The position numbers and the translations under genes are program-made. 64,000 nt of DNA from Buchananella felis (lineage in GTDB: Bacteria > Actinomycetota > Actinomycetes > Actinomycetales > Actinomycetaceae), in assembly GCF_041380015.1 (NCBI RefSeq), contig NZ_CP159978.1; one strand, given 5' to 3'. Below the pieces are notes generated by a model, which saw only the letters and a list, made by a program, of their open reading frames with translations, made no database searches and was not told the DNA's origin. Below are positions 55,352 through 63,814 of the stretch, in pieces (the stretch's first letter is position 1; each line of letters starts with the position of its first letter).

Positions 55352-55357
55352 ACCCTA
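55352..55357 (-). promoter_or_regulatory. -10 element TAGGGT of a leaderless promoter (polA)
   Basis: TAGGGT ends seven bases before the polA GTG. An ACACGTGT palindrome (55343-55350) sits between it and the start codon. Confidence 0.45.
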
Positions 55358-55363
55358 GGCCCC

Positions 55364-55828
55364 ATGACCACTCCCGCGCTTCCCCTCCCCGATTCCTACA
55401 ACGCCGCCGCCGCCCAGGCCGCCACCCCGCAGGAGGCCGCCCAGCTGGTGGAGCTGGGCGAACTGGCCGAGCGGATGGGCATAGAGCTGGAGCAGGTCTC
55501 GGCCGACTTCGCCGTGGCCACCATGCCAGTCGAGGGCAACCGGCAGCCCCTGGGCGTGCTCAACGGTGGGGCTTCTGCGGTGCTGGCTGAGACGGTCGCC
55601 TCCATCGCCGCCCGCCTGCACGCCTTCCACGTGGGCGGGCACGCGGCCGTGGGCGTGGACCTGTCCATCACCCACCACCGCCCCGTTCGGGAGGGGCGGG
55701 TGCGGGCGCAGGCCACCTCCCTGCACCGAGGCCGCACCACGGCCTGCTACGAGATCGTTCTGACCGATTCGGCCGGACGACGTTCCGCCACCGCCCGGCT
55801 CACCCTGGCCGTCCTGCGCGGAAGCTGA
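55364..55828 (+). CDS. PaaI-type hotdog thioesterase
   Basis: The 154-residue protein belongs to the PaaI/hotdog acyl-CoA thioesterase group. The central motif GVLNGGASAVLAETVASIAA contains the usual G-(G/A)-x-x-A-x-(A/L)-x-E pattern with the catalytic acidic residue, and VGVDLSITHHRPVREGRVRA forms the next strands. The ATG at 55364 follows CCTAGGCCCC without a Shine-Dalgarno. A longer open frame upstream is antisense to polA and not used. Divergence from polA with a 19-bp gap is typical of this locus in actinobacteria. Substrate is unknown. Confidence 0.88.
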   Translation: MTTPALPLPDSYNAAAAQAATPQEAAQLVELGELAERMGIELEQVSADFAVATMPVEGNRQPLGVLNGGASAVLAETVASIAARLHAFHVGGHAAVGVDLSITHHRPVREGRVRAQATSLHRGRTTACYEIVLTDSAGRRSATARLTLAVLRGS

Positions 55829-55860
55829 TTACGTCGCTGCGCTAAAGGAGGAGACCGACC

Positions 55861-56283
55861 GTGTGCTTCTTTAACCTCTGGCTACTGCCTGAACGCTGTG
55901 CCACCGACGACTTCGCTCAAAGGGCGAAGGAATCGGCCGGTGTCGACCTAACCCTGCTTAACAACGACGTTGTCGCGCCGCAATCGGCTCAGTTGGCATC
56001 CACATTCCGCCTCGGCCCTGCTACCTGCGATTGCGCAAGCTTCATCGGGAACCGCTCCGCCGGCCGGGACGACCTCGAGGTGGCTCGGGTGCGACGATGG
56101 ATGGACCTGCTTGCCCAAGAGCTCGGGCCAAAAGCCAGGGTGGGACTGATACAGACTTGGAGCCCCGCAGGATTAGTAGAGCCTACGACAGTAACCAGAC
56201 TGCCCCTGCACCAAGTCGACGAGGCTCGCCTGCGAGCACTACAAGAGGACGAGCTACTGTTGATCCGCTTTAGCAGGTGGTGA
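55861..56283 (+). CDS. Hypothetical protein with CDC motif, orphan
   Basis: I do not recognise this 140-residue protein. The GTG start has a very strong AAGGAGG ribosome site eight bases upstream, so translation is credible. Four cysteines occur: two near the N terminus (MCFF; ERCATDD) and a CDC pair in LGPATCDCASF. A central helical stretch (LEVARVRRWMDLLAQEL) follows. There is no signal peptide or membrane segment. Base composition is lower in GC than both neighbours, and it contains a TTA leucine codon (56173-56175), rare in high-GC actinobacteria, which suggests recent acquisition. It converges with the DUF808 gene, with a one-base gap. Confidence 0.7.
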   Translation: MCFFNLWLLPERCATDDFAQRAKESAGVDLTLLNNDVVAPQSAQLASTFRLGPATCDCASFIGNRSAGRDDLEVARVRRWMDLLAQELGPKARVGLIQTWSPAGLVEPTTVTRLPLHQVDEARLRALQEDELLLIRFSRW

Positions 56284-56284
56284 G

Positions 56285-57226
56285 TCAGTGGCCCTCGCGG
56301 GCGGGCAGCATGCGCTTAACCCCTGTCACCGCGAACGCGGCCAGGGAGCCCCACAGCAGGCCGAACACGCCGGACAACGCGGTGTCCACCAGCCACATCA
56401 CCGCGCCGCCAGCGCCGGCCACCGCGTGCACGGCCACCTCCACCCAGTGGTGCAGGAATTCCACGTGCAGGTCCGCCAGGGACACGATCACGATGTGACC
56501 GCCCACCCACAGCATCGCCACGGTGCCAACCACGCCGATGAAGTCGAAGACCTTGGGCATGACCCGCACGATCGCCGTCCCCAGCCTGGCGCGCCCGCCG
56601 CCGCGACGCACCAGCGAGGCGCCGAAGTCGTCCATCTTCACCAGCACCGCCACCAGGCCGTAGACAAAGAAGGTCATGAACAGTGCCACGGCCACCAGGA
56701 TCGCCACGCGCATCGTGTTCGTCTCCCCCGCCAGCTCCGCCAGGGAGATCAGCATGATCTCTGCAGACAGGATCAGGTCCGTGCGGATCGCGGAGGACAC
56801 CATGCGCTTTTCCAGCTCCTCGGCGCTCTCCGCGCCCGCCGCACCGCCGTCGTCTCCGTGGTGGGAGAGCACGTGGAGCTTGACCAGCACCTTCTCCGCC
56901 CCCTCGAAGCACAGGTAGGTGCCGCCGATCAGCAGCAGCACCGGCAGCGACCACGGCGCGAAGTAGGACAGCAGGAACGCCGCCGGCAGGATCACCAGCA
57001 GCTTGTTGATCAGCGAGCCGCGCGCGATCCTGCCGATGATCGGCAGCTCCCGCGCCGGGGACAGGCCCCGCACGTACTGGGGCGTCACCGCCGTGTCGTC
57101 GATAACCACGCCCACGGCCTTGGCCGACGCCTTCGCGGCGCCGGCGGCAACGTCGTCCAAAGAGGACGCGGCGAGCTTCGCCATCGTCGCAATGTCGTCC
57201 AGCAGGGCAATAAGGCCACCGGCCAT
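56285..57226 (-). CDS. DUF808 (YedI-like) membrane protein
   Basis: The 313-residue protein matches the DUF808/YedI family of inner membrane proteins. It opens MAGGLIALLDDIATMAKLAAASL-like (here LAASSLDDVAAGAAKASAKAVGVVIDDTAVTPQYV), followed by RGSLINKLLVILPAAFLLS and about five to six further hydrophobic segments, with GTYLCFEGAEKV in the middle. Function is unknown. The ATG has GGGAG upstream. No terminator separates it from the converging orphan gene. Confidence 0.88.
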   Translation of the reverse strand: MAGGLIALLDDIATMAKLAASSLDDVAAGAAKASAKAVGVVIDDTAVTPQYVRGLSPARELPIIGRIARGSLINKLLVILPAAFLLSYFAPWSLPVLLLIGGTYLCFEGAEKVLVKLHVLSHHGDDGGAAGAESAEELEKRMVSSAIRTDLILSAEIMLISLAELAGETNTMRVAILVAVALFMTFFVYGLVAVLVKMDDFGASLVRRGGGRARLGTAIVRVMPKVFDFIGVVGTVAMLWVGGHIVIVSLADLHVEFLHHWVEVAVHAVAGAGGAVMWLVDTALSGVFGLLWGSLAAFAVTGVKRMLPAREGH

Positions 57227-57255
57227 CGGCTAGCTCCCGTCCAAATCAAGAGCAC

Positions 57256-57289
57256 TGTGCTCGGGCACCCCGAAAGGCGCCCGAGCACA
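57256..57289 (-). terminator. Hairpin after the ANTAR regulator gene
   Basis: TGTGCTCGGGC pairs with GCCCGAGCACA, 12 bases after the stop codon at 57302. Confidence 0.7.
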
Positions 57290-57301
57290 CAGCATAAATG
57301 C

Positions 57302-57961
57302 TCAGTCCTTGCCCTTACCGAGCTGCTCGATCACCGCGTCCGCCACCTCGCGCATGGTCAGGCGGCGGTCCATGGAGGTCTTTTGAATCCAGCGGAACGC
57401 CTCCCCCTCGCTCAGGTTCATCTCAGACATGAGCAGGCCACGGGCCCGGTCCACCCGCTTGCGAGTCTCGAAGCGGACCTGCAGGTCGGCGATCTCGTCC
57501 TCCAGCGCCACGATCTCCTGGTAGCGCGCGAAGGCGATGTCGATGGCCGGCAGCAGGTCAGCCTCGGAGAACGGCTTGGTCACATACGCCATCGCACCCG
57601 CGTCCCGCGCGCGCTCCACCAGCGCGGACTGCGAGAACGCCGTCAGCATCACCACGGCACATGCGTTGTCCTTCAGAATGCGCTCCGCGGCCGTGATGCC
57701 GTCCATGATCGGCATCTTCACGTCCAGCAGCACCACGTCCGGCTCGAGCTCGGTGACCAGCTGGACGGCCTCCTCGCCGTTGTCGGCCTCACCAACCACC
57801 TCGTAGCCGGCCGCCTCCAGAATCTCCACGATGTCCAGGCGGATCAGGGTCTCGTCTTCTGCCACCACCACGCGCCGAGCGGTCGGGACCGAACTATCAG
57901 TACCCGAGGAGTCAGCGCCGTTGATGATCTCATCGATTGTTGGAGGAGAGTCGTTGTTCAC
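57302..57961 (-). CDS. ANTAR-domain response regulator (PdtaR-like)
   Basis: The 219-residue protein has a receiver domain (about residues 30-150) with phosphoacceptor Asp in DVVLLDVKMPIMDG and the conserved Lys in YVTKPFSEADL, followed by an ANTAR RNA-binding domain (RKRVDRARGLLMSEMNLSEGEAFRWIQKTSMDRRLTM). Such regulators act as antiterminators; the mycobacterial orthologue PdtaR works with the kinase PdtaS. No kinase gene is adjacent. A TAGGAT box lies seven bases before the GTG at 57961, so this start was chosen over an ATG three codons upstream that overlaps the -10. Confidence 0.92.
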   Translation of the reverse strand: MNNDSPPTIDEIINGADSSGTDSSVPTARRVVVAEDETLIRLDIVEILEAAGYEVVGEADNGEEAVQLVTELEPDVVLLDVKMPIMDGITAAERILKDNACAVVMLTAFSQSALVERARDAGAMAYVTKPFSEADLLPAIDIAFARYQEIVALEDEIADLQVRFETRKRVDRARGLLMSEMNLSEGEAFRWIQKTSMDRRLTMREVADAVIEQLGKGKD

Positions 57962-57968
57962 GCCCTCC

Positions 57969-57974
57969 ATCCTA
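57969..57974 (-). promoter_or_regulatory. -10 element TAGGAT of a leaderless promoter (ANTAR regulator)
   Basis: TAGGAT ends seven bases before the GTG start. A GGAGG in the same interval is too close to the GTG to serve as a normal ribosome site. Confidence 0.5.
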
Positions 57975-58055
57975 TCCCGCTAAAGGCACCAAAACACGGC
58001 GGGCGGGCACGAAATTGCTCCGTGGCGGCATGTCACGCTAGTGTGTACCAGGCCC

Positions 58056-58129
58056 GCCCCGGTGGCCCAATTGGCAGAGGCGAACGACTCAAAATCGTTA
58101 GGTTGTGGGTTCGAATCCCACCCGGGGCA
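58056..58129 (+). tRNA. tRNA with CAA anticodon (Leu), class I fold
   Basis: A complete cloverleaf can be drawn. The acceptor stem is GCCCCGG with CCGGGGC, the D arm has GG in the loop, the anticodon stem is AACGA with TCGTT around loop CTCAAAA, the variable loop is five bases (AGGTT), the T arm is GTGGG with CCCAC around TTCGAAT, and the discriminator is A. The anticodon is CAA (58090-58092), reading the leucine codon TTG. Bacterial leucine tRNAs normally have a long variable arm, which is missing here. CCA is not encoded. It lies between the ANTAR regulator and pyk and is followed by a strong hairpin. Confidence 0.9.
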
Positions 58130-58146
58130 CAAATTGAATAAGCGCC

Positions 58147-58189
58147 AAAGGGGCGGCGATACCCGCGAATGCGGGCTCGCCGCCCCTTT
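58147..58189 (+). terminator. Terminator of the tRNA
   Basis: A 13-base outer stem (58147-58159 with 58177-58189) encloses an inner CCCGC/GCGGG stem with a GAAT loop. It lies 17 bases after the tRNA. Confidence 0.8.
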
Positions 58190-58233
58190 CACTGTCCCCT
58201 GGACCTGTTACCCGCCCGGGAACACGAAGGCTG

Positions 58234-58266
58234 GGGGCGGCGAAACCCGTTTCGTTTCGCCGCCCC
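58234..58266 (-). terminator. 13-bp hairpin after pyk
   Basis: GGGGCGGCGAAAC pairs perfectly with GTTTCGCCGCCCC, 19 bases after the pyk stop codon. Confidence 0.75.
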
Positions 58267-58285
58267 AACCCAGGTTCGCGCCACC

Positions 58286-59713
58286 TCAGCGGTAGTCGGA
58301 GACGTCTCCAACGGAGTGGATGCGGATGGAGTTCGTGGAGCCTGCGGTGCCCGGGGGCATGCCGGCGCAGATGATGACGCGCTCGCCGTCAACGGCCAGT
58401 CCGGTCTCGCGCAGGGTGCGGTCCACCTGCTCCACCATGTCGTCCGTGTGGGAGACGAAGGGGACCTTGTAGGTCTGCACGCCCCAGGACAGGGCCAGCA
58501 CGGAGCGGGTGGAGTCCAGCGGCGTGAAGGCCAGGAGCGGCACGTGGGAGCGCCAGCGGGACAGGCGGCGGGCCGTGTCACCGGACTGGGTGAAGGTGAC
58601 CAGGTACTTCGCCTCCAGGCGCTCGCCCATGCTAACGGCGGCCTCGGTGATGACACCACCCTTGGTGAGGGGCTTGGCGCGGTAGGTGGAGATCATGTCT
58701 CCGCCCTTGATCTCGACTTCCTCGATGATCTTGGCCATGGTGCGCACGGCCTCGATCGGGTAGGCGCCCACGGAGGTCTCGCCGGAGAGCATGACCGCGT
58801 CGGCGCCGTCCAGGATCGCGTTGGCGCAGTCGGAGGCCTCGGCGCGGGTGGGGCGCGGGTTCTGGATCATGGACTCCAGCACCTGGGTGGCCACGATGAC
58901 GGGCTTGGCGTAGCGGCGCGCGAATTCGATGGCGCGCTTCTGCACCAGCGGCACCTCCTCCAACGGCATCTCCACGCCGAGGTCACCGCGGGCGACCATG
59001 ACGCCGTCGAAGGCGTCGACGATTTCTTGCAGCGCGGCCACGGCCTGCGGCTTTTCGATCTTCGCGATGACCGGGATGAAGCGGCCCTCCTCGCGCATGA
59101 CCTCGTGGACGTCCTCGATGTCGGCGGCGTTGCGCACGAAGGACAGGGCGATGAAGTCGGCGCCCAGGCGCAGGGCCCAGCGCAGGTCGTCGCGGTCCTT
59201 CTCAGACAGGGCCGGGACGGACACGGCCACGCCGGGCAGGTTGATGCCCTTGTTGTTGGAGACGAAGCCGGGCACCTCGCAGCGGGTGACCACGTCGGTG
59301 TCGGTGACCTCAACCACGCGCACCGCGACGTTGCCGTCGTCGATCAGGAGGCGGTCGCCGGGGCGGCAGTCGCCGGGCAGGCCCTTGAACGTGGTGCCCA
59401 CGCGCTCCTTGGTGCCCAGGATGTCGTCCGTGGTGATCGTGAAGATGTCGTCCTTTTCGAGCCTGTGCTTCAGGTCGTTCTCGAATCGGCCCAGTCGGAT
59501 CTTGGGGCCCTGCAGGTCCACCAGGACCGCAACGGCGCGACCGGAGGCGTCCGCCGCGCGGCGCACGTTGCGGTAGACCTCCTCGTGCTGCTCGTAGGAA
59601 CCGTGGGAGCAGTTGATACGAGCCACATCCATGCCGGCGTCAACCAACGCTTGCACCTGATCGGAACTGGCCGTGGCGGGGCCAATGGTGCAGACAATCT
59701 TCGCACTTCGCAT
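58286..59713 (-). CDS. pyk: Pyruvate kinase
   Basis: Pyk makes pyruvate and ATP from phosphoenolpyruvate. The 475-residue protein begins RSAKIVCTIGPATAS, has NCSHGSYEQH, the active-site signature VIAKIEKPQAV with the catalytic Lys, GDLGVEMPLEEVPLVQK, and the C-terminal domain with QSGDTARRLSRWRSHVP. Length is normal. The ATG has a TAGGCT box seven bases upstream and no Shine-Dalgarno, so transcription should start at the A of ATG. Downstream, a hairpin separates it from the tRNA on the other strand. Confidence 0.97.
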   Translation of the reverse strand: MRSAKIVCTIGPATASSDQVQALVDAGMDVARINCSHGSYEQHEEVYRNVRRAADASGRAVAVLVDLQGPKIRLGRFENDLKHRLEKDDIFTITTDDILGTKERVGTTFKGLPGDCRPGDRLLIDDGNVAVRVVEVTDTDVVTRCEVPGFVSNNKGINLPGVAVSVPALSEKDRDDLRWALRLGADFIALSFVRNAADIEDVHEVMREEGRFIPVIAKIEKPQAVAALQEIVDAFDGVMVARGDLGVEMPLEEVPLVQKRAIEFARRYAKPVIVATQVLESMIQNPRPTRAEASDCANAILDGADAVMLSGETSVGAYPIEAVRTMAKIIEEVEIKGGDMISTYRAKPLTKGGVITEAAVSMGERLEAKYLVTFTQSGDTARRLSRWRSHVPLLAFTPLDSTRSVLALSWGVQTYKVPFVSHTDDMVEQVDRTLRETGLAVDGERVIICAGMPPGTAGSTNSIRIHSVGDVSDYR

Positions 59714-59720
59714 GACTACA

Positions 59721-59726
59721 AGCCTA
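59721..59726 (-). promoter_or_regulatory. -10 element TAGGCT of a leaderless promoter (pyk)
   Basis: TAGGCT ends seven bases before the pyk ATG. This is the clearest example of the recurrent leaderless arrangement in the window. Confidence 0.6.
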
Positions 59727-59780
59727 GCCGAAATTGCGGCGCGCCTGGGACCGAGGGCTCAGCCCCGCGCGGCCTCGACC

Positions 59781-60812
59781 TCAGTTCTTGGCGTCCTTTC
59801 CACTCGGTTCGTCGGTGCCGGGCTCGCGGCCGGGCAGGTAAATGTGGGCCGGATCGGCGTTTTCCTGGCCGCCCAGCGGGTAGGGCGCGTAGCCCTCCTG
59901 CCCGGTGGCGTGACCTTCGTCCCGTGCCTCCTTGCGGGCACTGACCTGGGCCGACGTCGCCTTCACGCCCTCGGCGACCGCCGGCAGGGTGCCGGCCACG
60001 CCTGCCTTGCGGGCGGTGGCGCGCTGGTAGAAGTAGACGCCGATGGCGATCAGCAGGGTCGGGAAGACCAGCCACAGGTTGACCCGGATGCCCAGGATGT
60101 ACTCGCTCTTGTCGATGCGCAGCGTCTCGATCATGGAGCGGCCCAGGGTGTAGCCGATCACGTAGAGCACGAACAGCTGCCCGGGCACCAGCCAGCGGCG
60201 CCGCTCGATCCACAGCAGCACGGCGGCGATCAGCAGGTTCCACAGCAGCTCGTAGAGGAAGGTGGGGTGGAACAGGGTGCCCTCGGCGTAGCCGGGCGGC
60301 ATGTTGTGGGCGTCGATCTCCAGGCCCCAGGGCAGGGTGGTGGGCCGGCCAAAGAGCTCCTGGTTGAAGTAGTTGCCCAGCCGACCGATCGCCTGTGCCA
60401 CGATCAGCGCCGGCGCCAGTGCGTCGGCGAAGGGGGCCAGGCGCAGGCCCCGGTAGCGGAAGTAGGCCAGCGCGCCCAGGCCACCGCCCACCACGGCGCC
60501 CCAGATGCCCAGGCCGCCCTCCCACACCTTGACGATGTTGAGCAGGGAGCCGTGCTCGCCGAAGTACTGCTCCGGCACGGTGAACACGTAGTAGAGGCGC
60601 CCGCCCAGGATGCCGGCGGGCACCACCCAGATGGCGGCGTCGTACACCACCTCGCCGTCTCCACCCCGGGCGGCGTAACGCTTGGAGCTCCAGATCACCG
60701 CCAGGAAGATTCCCACCAGGATGAAGAGCGCGTAAGCACGCAGCGGCAGGGGGCCCAGGTGCCACACCCCCTGGCTCGGGCTCGGAATGGACAGTGGCAG
60801 CGAAACCGTCAT
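59781..60812 (-). CDS. lgt: Prolipoprotein diacylglyceryl transferase
   Basis: Lgt transfers diacylglycerol to the lipobox cysteine of prolipoproteins, such as the one encoded at 26226. The 343-residue protein has seven hydrophobic segments, the signature GRLGNYFNQELFGRPTTLPWGL around residue 140, and HPTFLYELLWN. A hydrophilic tail of about 75 residues (Ala/Gly/Glu-rich, ending GKDAKN) extends beyond the usual end, as in other actinobacterial Lgt proteins. The ATG follows the trpA stop directly (TAAATG), so it is translated from the trp operon mRNA. Confidence 0.95.
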   Translation of the reverse strand: MTVSLPLSIPSPSQGVWHLGPLPLRAYALFILVGIFLAVIWSSKRYAARGGDGEVVYDAAIWVVPAGILGGRLYYVFTVPEQYFGEHGSLLNIVKVWEGGLGIWGAVVGGGLGALAYFRYRGLRLAPFADALAPALIVAQAIGRLGNYFNQELFGRPTTLPWGLEIDAHNMPPGYAEGTLFHPTFLYELLWNLLIAAVLLWIERRRWLVPGQLFVLYVIGYTLGRSMIETLRIDKSEYILGIRVNLWLVFPTLLIAIGVYFYQRATARKAGVAGTLPAVAEGVKATSAQVSARKEARDEGHATGQEGYAPYPLGGQENADPAHIYLPGREPGTDEPSGKDAKN

Positions 60813-61604
60813 TTAGCGCACCCCCGCGCGGATAGAAGAAGCAAGTTGCCGCAGTCGTGCCAGGTCGGCCGCGCTGGCCTCGCCCACGGTGCGCACGAAT
60901 GCAGAGCCAACAATAACGCCGTCGGAGTATTGCGCCAGTTCGGCCGCCTGCTCCCCGTTGGACACGCCCAGGCCCACGCACACCAGCTCGGCGCCGGCGG
61001 CGCGCGTGCGCTCCACCAGCTGGCGGGCCACGTCGTCTACCTTGGCCCGCACGCCGGTCACGCCCATCGTGGAGGCGGCGTAAATCCAACCCCGGTGGGC
61101 CTCCACCGTCATCCGCAAGCGCTCGTCGGTGGAAGACGGTGCCACCAGGAAGATCTGCTCCAGGCCGGCCGCCGTGGCGGCCGCGCGCCACTGCCCACCC
61201 GCGTCCGGGGTCAGGTCCGGGGTGATCACGCCCGCCGCACCGGCGTTGGCCAGGTCCCGGGCGAAGGCCTCCACGCCGTAGCGGTGGATCGGGTTGTAGT
61301 AGCTCATCAGGGTGATCGGGGCGCCCAGCGGGGCCAGCTCCTCCACGGCGGCGATGTAGTCCTTGAGCTTGACCCCGCGCGCCAGCGCCGCCTCGCTGGC
61401 GCGCTGGATCACCTCCCCGTCCATGCCGGGGTCGCTGTAGGGGAAGCCCAGCTCGATCACGTCAACGCCGCCGTCGATGAGCGCCTTAACCGCGTCGATC
61501 GAGCCGCGCACCGTGGGGTAGCCCACCGGCAGGTAGCCGATCAGCGCCGCTCCCCCGTCGGCCTTTATCTGGGCGATGCGCTCGCCTGAATAGTTCGTGC
61601 TCAC
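60813..61604 (-). CDS. trpA: Tryptophan synthase alpha chain
   Basis: TrpA cleaves indole-3-glycerol phosphate to indole, which passes to TrpB. The 263-residue TIM barrel shows GYLPVGYPTVRGS, the LIDGGVDVIELGFPYSDPGMDG segment with the catalytic Glu, TPDLTPDA and GVTGVR. Length matches the family. The GTG start overlaps the trpB stop (GTGA), so the subunits are coupled for stoichiometric synthesis. Confidence 0.95.
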   Translation of the reverse strand: MSTNYSGERIAQIKADGGAALIGYLPVGYPTVRGSIDAVKALIDGGVDVIELGFPYSDPGMDGEVIQRASEAALARGVKLKDYIAAVEELAPLGAPITLMSYYNPIHRYGVEAFARDLANAGAAGVITPDLTPDAGGQWRAAATAAGLEQIFLVAPSSTDERLRMTVEAHRGWIYAASTMGVTGVRAKVDDVARQLVERTRAAGAELVCVGLGVSNGEQAAELAQYSDGVIVGSAFVRTVGEASAADLARLRQLASSIRAGVR

Positions 61605-62866
61605 TTCGTCTCCCCCAGCTCTGCGGCGGCCTCCGCCGCCTCCGCCTGGTCCAGCAGGTCAAACCATCGGGCCGCGGTGGCCACGTCCTTGTCCCCGCGC
61701 CCGGAGAGGTTGACCAGGATCACCGGTGCTCCCCCGTTCGCGCCGCGCGCCCCCGCCTGCGTCAGCTCGAGTCCCAGCTGCAGCGCGCCCGCCAGCGCGT
61801 GGGCGGACTCGATGGCCGGGATGATTCCCTCCGTGTGGCACAACAGCCGGAAGGCCTCCATCGCCTGCGCGTCCGTCACGGGCCGGTACTCGGCCCGCCC
61901 GATGCTGGCCAGCCACGAATGCTGCGGCCCGACGCCCGGGTAGTCCAGCCCGGCCGAGATGGAGTGCGACTCGCGCGTCTGCCCGTCCTCGTCCTGCAGC
62001 AGGTAGGAGCGCGCCCCGTGCAGCACCCCCACCTCGCCTGCCGTGATGGAGGAGGCGTGCCGCCCGCTCTCCAGCCCGTCGCCGCCGGCCTCCAATCCGA
62101 CCAGCCGGACGGCAGCGTCGTCCAAGAAGGCGTTGAAAATGCCGATCGCGTTGGAGCCGCCGCCGATGCAGGCGCAGACCACGTCCGGCAGGGTGCCGGT
62201 GCGCTCCAGCATCTGCTCGCGCGCCTCCTGCCCGATCACCTGCTGCAGGTCGCGCACCAGCGCGGGGAACGGGGCCGGACCCGCAGCCGTGCCGAATATG
62301 TAGTTCGTGGTGGCGACGTTAGAAACCCAGTCGCGGAAGGCCTCGTTGATCGCGTCCTTCAAGGTAGCGCTGCCGGTGGCCACGCCGCGCACCTCCGCGC
62401 CCAGCAAGCGCATGCGCGCCACGTTCAGGGCCTGGCGCTGCATGTCCTGCGCGCCCATGTAGATCACGCACTCCAGTCCCAGCAGTGCGGCCGCCGTCGC
62501 GGTGGCCACGCCGTGCTGGCCCGCCCCCGTCTCCGCGATCACGCGCCTCTTGCCCACCTTGCGGGTCAAAAGGGCCTGGCCCAGCACGTTGTTGATCTTG
62601 TGGCTGCCGGTGTGGTTGAGGTCCTCGCGCTTAAGGAAGACGCGCACGTCCCCGGCGTGGCTGGCAAAGCGCGGCACCTCCGTCAGCGGCGAGGGCCGTC
62701 CCACGTAGTTGCGGTGCAGCTCGGCGAGCTCCGCGTGAAAGCCCGGGTCGGCCTGGAGCTGCGCCCATGCCTCCGTCAGGTCGTCCAGCGTGGCCTGCAG
62801 GGCCTCGGGCACGTAGCGGCCGCCGAAGTCCCCGAAGTCCGGTCCGGGGTGCTGTGCCAAGCTCAT
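61601..62866 (-). CDS. trpB: Tryptophan synthase beta chain
   Basis: TrpB condenses indole and serine using pyridoxal phosphate. The 421-residue protein starts with FGDFGGRYVPEALQ, has the PLP lysine in LKREDLNHTGSHKINN (the Lys of HK), ETGAGQHGVATA, and the phosphate-binding CIGGGSNAIG. The ATG at 62866 was chosen because AGAAGGA is then correctly spaced; an ATG two codons upstream overlaps the trpC stop and is too close. The gene lies in trpC-trpB-trpA-lgt. Confidence 0.96.
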   Translation of the reverse strand: MSLAQHPGPDFGDFGGRYVPEALQATLDDLTEAWAQLQADPGFHAELAELHRNYVGRPSPLTEVPRFASHAGDVRVFLKREDLNHTGSHKINNVLGQALLTRKVGKRRVIAETGAGQHGVATATAAALLGLECVIYMGAQDMQRQALNVARMRLLGAEVRGVATGSATLKDAINEAFRDWVSNVATTNYIFGTAAGPAPFPALVRDLQQVIGQEAREQMLERTGTLPDVVCACIGGGSNAIGIFNAFLDDAAVRLVGLEAGGDGLESGRHASSITAGEVGVLHGARSYLLQDEDGQTRESHSISAGLDYPGVGPQHSWLASIGRAEYRPVTDAQAMEAFRLLCHTEGIIPAIESAHALAGALQLGLELTQAGARGANGGAPVILVNLSGRGDKDVATAARWFDLLDQAEAAEAAAELGETK

Positions 62867-62868
62867 GG

Positions 62869-63696
62869 TCATTCCTTCTCGTTGTCCGGGTTGGGGCCCA
62901 GGGAGGGGTGGGAGCAGGCGGCGATGAACTCGCGCACCGACGCAGCCGGATCGCCGCTCTTGACCAGCGCCTCCCCCACCAGCACCGAGTTGGCGCCGGC
63001 GCGGAAGTAGTCCACCACGTCGTGCGGGCCCCGCACCCCGCTCTCGGCCACCACCGTGATGTCGCTGGGGATCACGTCGACCACTTGAGCGAACGTGGAG
63101 CGATCCACCTCCAGCGTGGTCAGGTCGCGGGCGTTGACGCCGATCAGCTTGGCGCCCGCGTCCACCGCGCGGCGCGCCTCCAGCCGCGAGTGCGTCTCCA
63201 CCAGCGCCGTCATTCCCAGGGAGTGGATCCGCTCGATGAAGGACTCCAGCGCCGGCTGCTCCAGGGCCGCCACGATCAGCAGCACGCAGTCGGCGCCGTG
63301 GGCGCGCGCCTCGTGAATCTGATAGGGGGTGACCACGAAGTCCTTGCGCAGCACCGGGATGTCCACCGCGCGGCGCACCGCGTCCAGGTCCGCCAGGCTG
63401 CCGCCGAAGCGCCGCTCCTCCGTCAGCACCGAGATCATCGACGCCCCGCCGGCCTCGTACAGGCGCGCCAGCGTGGCCGGGTCCGGGATGTCCGCCAGGC
63501 GGCCCTTGGAGGGGCTGGAGCGCTTGACCTCAGCGATGATCGTGAGCGGCCCGGCGCCACTGCGCAGCGCAGGCACCACGGCACGGGCGCTTACTTGCCG
63601 GGCGGCTTCCTCCTTGACCAGCGCGAGCGGCTTTTGCGCTTCTCGGCGCGCCACATCGTCACGCACGCCCGCCACGATGCTCTCCAGCACGTTCAC
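62869..63696 (-). CDS. trpC: Indole-3-glycerol phosphate synthase
   Basis: TrpC closes the indole ring in tryptophan synthesis. The 275-residue TIM barrel contains IIAEVKRSSPSKGRL with the catalytic Lys, SVLTEERRFGGSL, VLRKDFVVTPYQIHEARAHGADC, ALVETHSRLEA and IGVNARDLTTLEVD. It is a stand-alone enzyme, not fused to TrpF. The GTG at 63696 follows AAAGGGGCAAGC; the frame upstream of it is not conserved. trpB follows with a gap of only two bases. Confidence 0.96.
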   Translation of the reverse strand: MNVLESIVAGVRDDVARREAQKPLALVKEEAARQVSARAVVPALRSGAGPLTIIAEVKRSSPSKGRLADIPDPATLARLYEAGGASMISVLTEERRFGGSLADLDAVRRAVDIPVLRKDFVVTPYQIHEARAHGADCVLLIVAALEQPALESFIERIHSLGMTALVETHSRLEARRAVDAGAKLIGVNARDLTTLEVDRSTFAQVVDVIPSDITVVAESGVRGPHDVVDYFRAGANSVLVGEALVKSGDPAASVREFIAACSHPSLGPNPDNEKE

Positions 63697-63814
63697 GCTT
63701 GCCCCTTTCGTCACCCAACCCGGTTCCAGGCGGCCCCCTTGCCGTTGCGGCCCTACCCTACCGCTTGGCGCATACACCGGAATCTCGCGCCCACATTTGG
63801 GCGCCGCGATGGCC

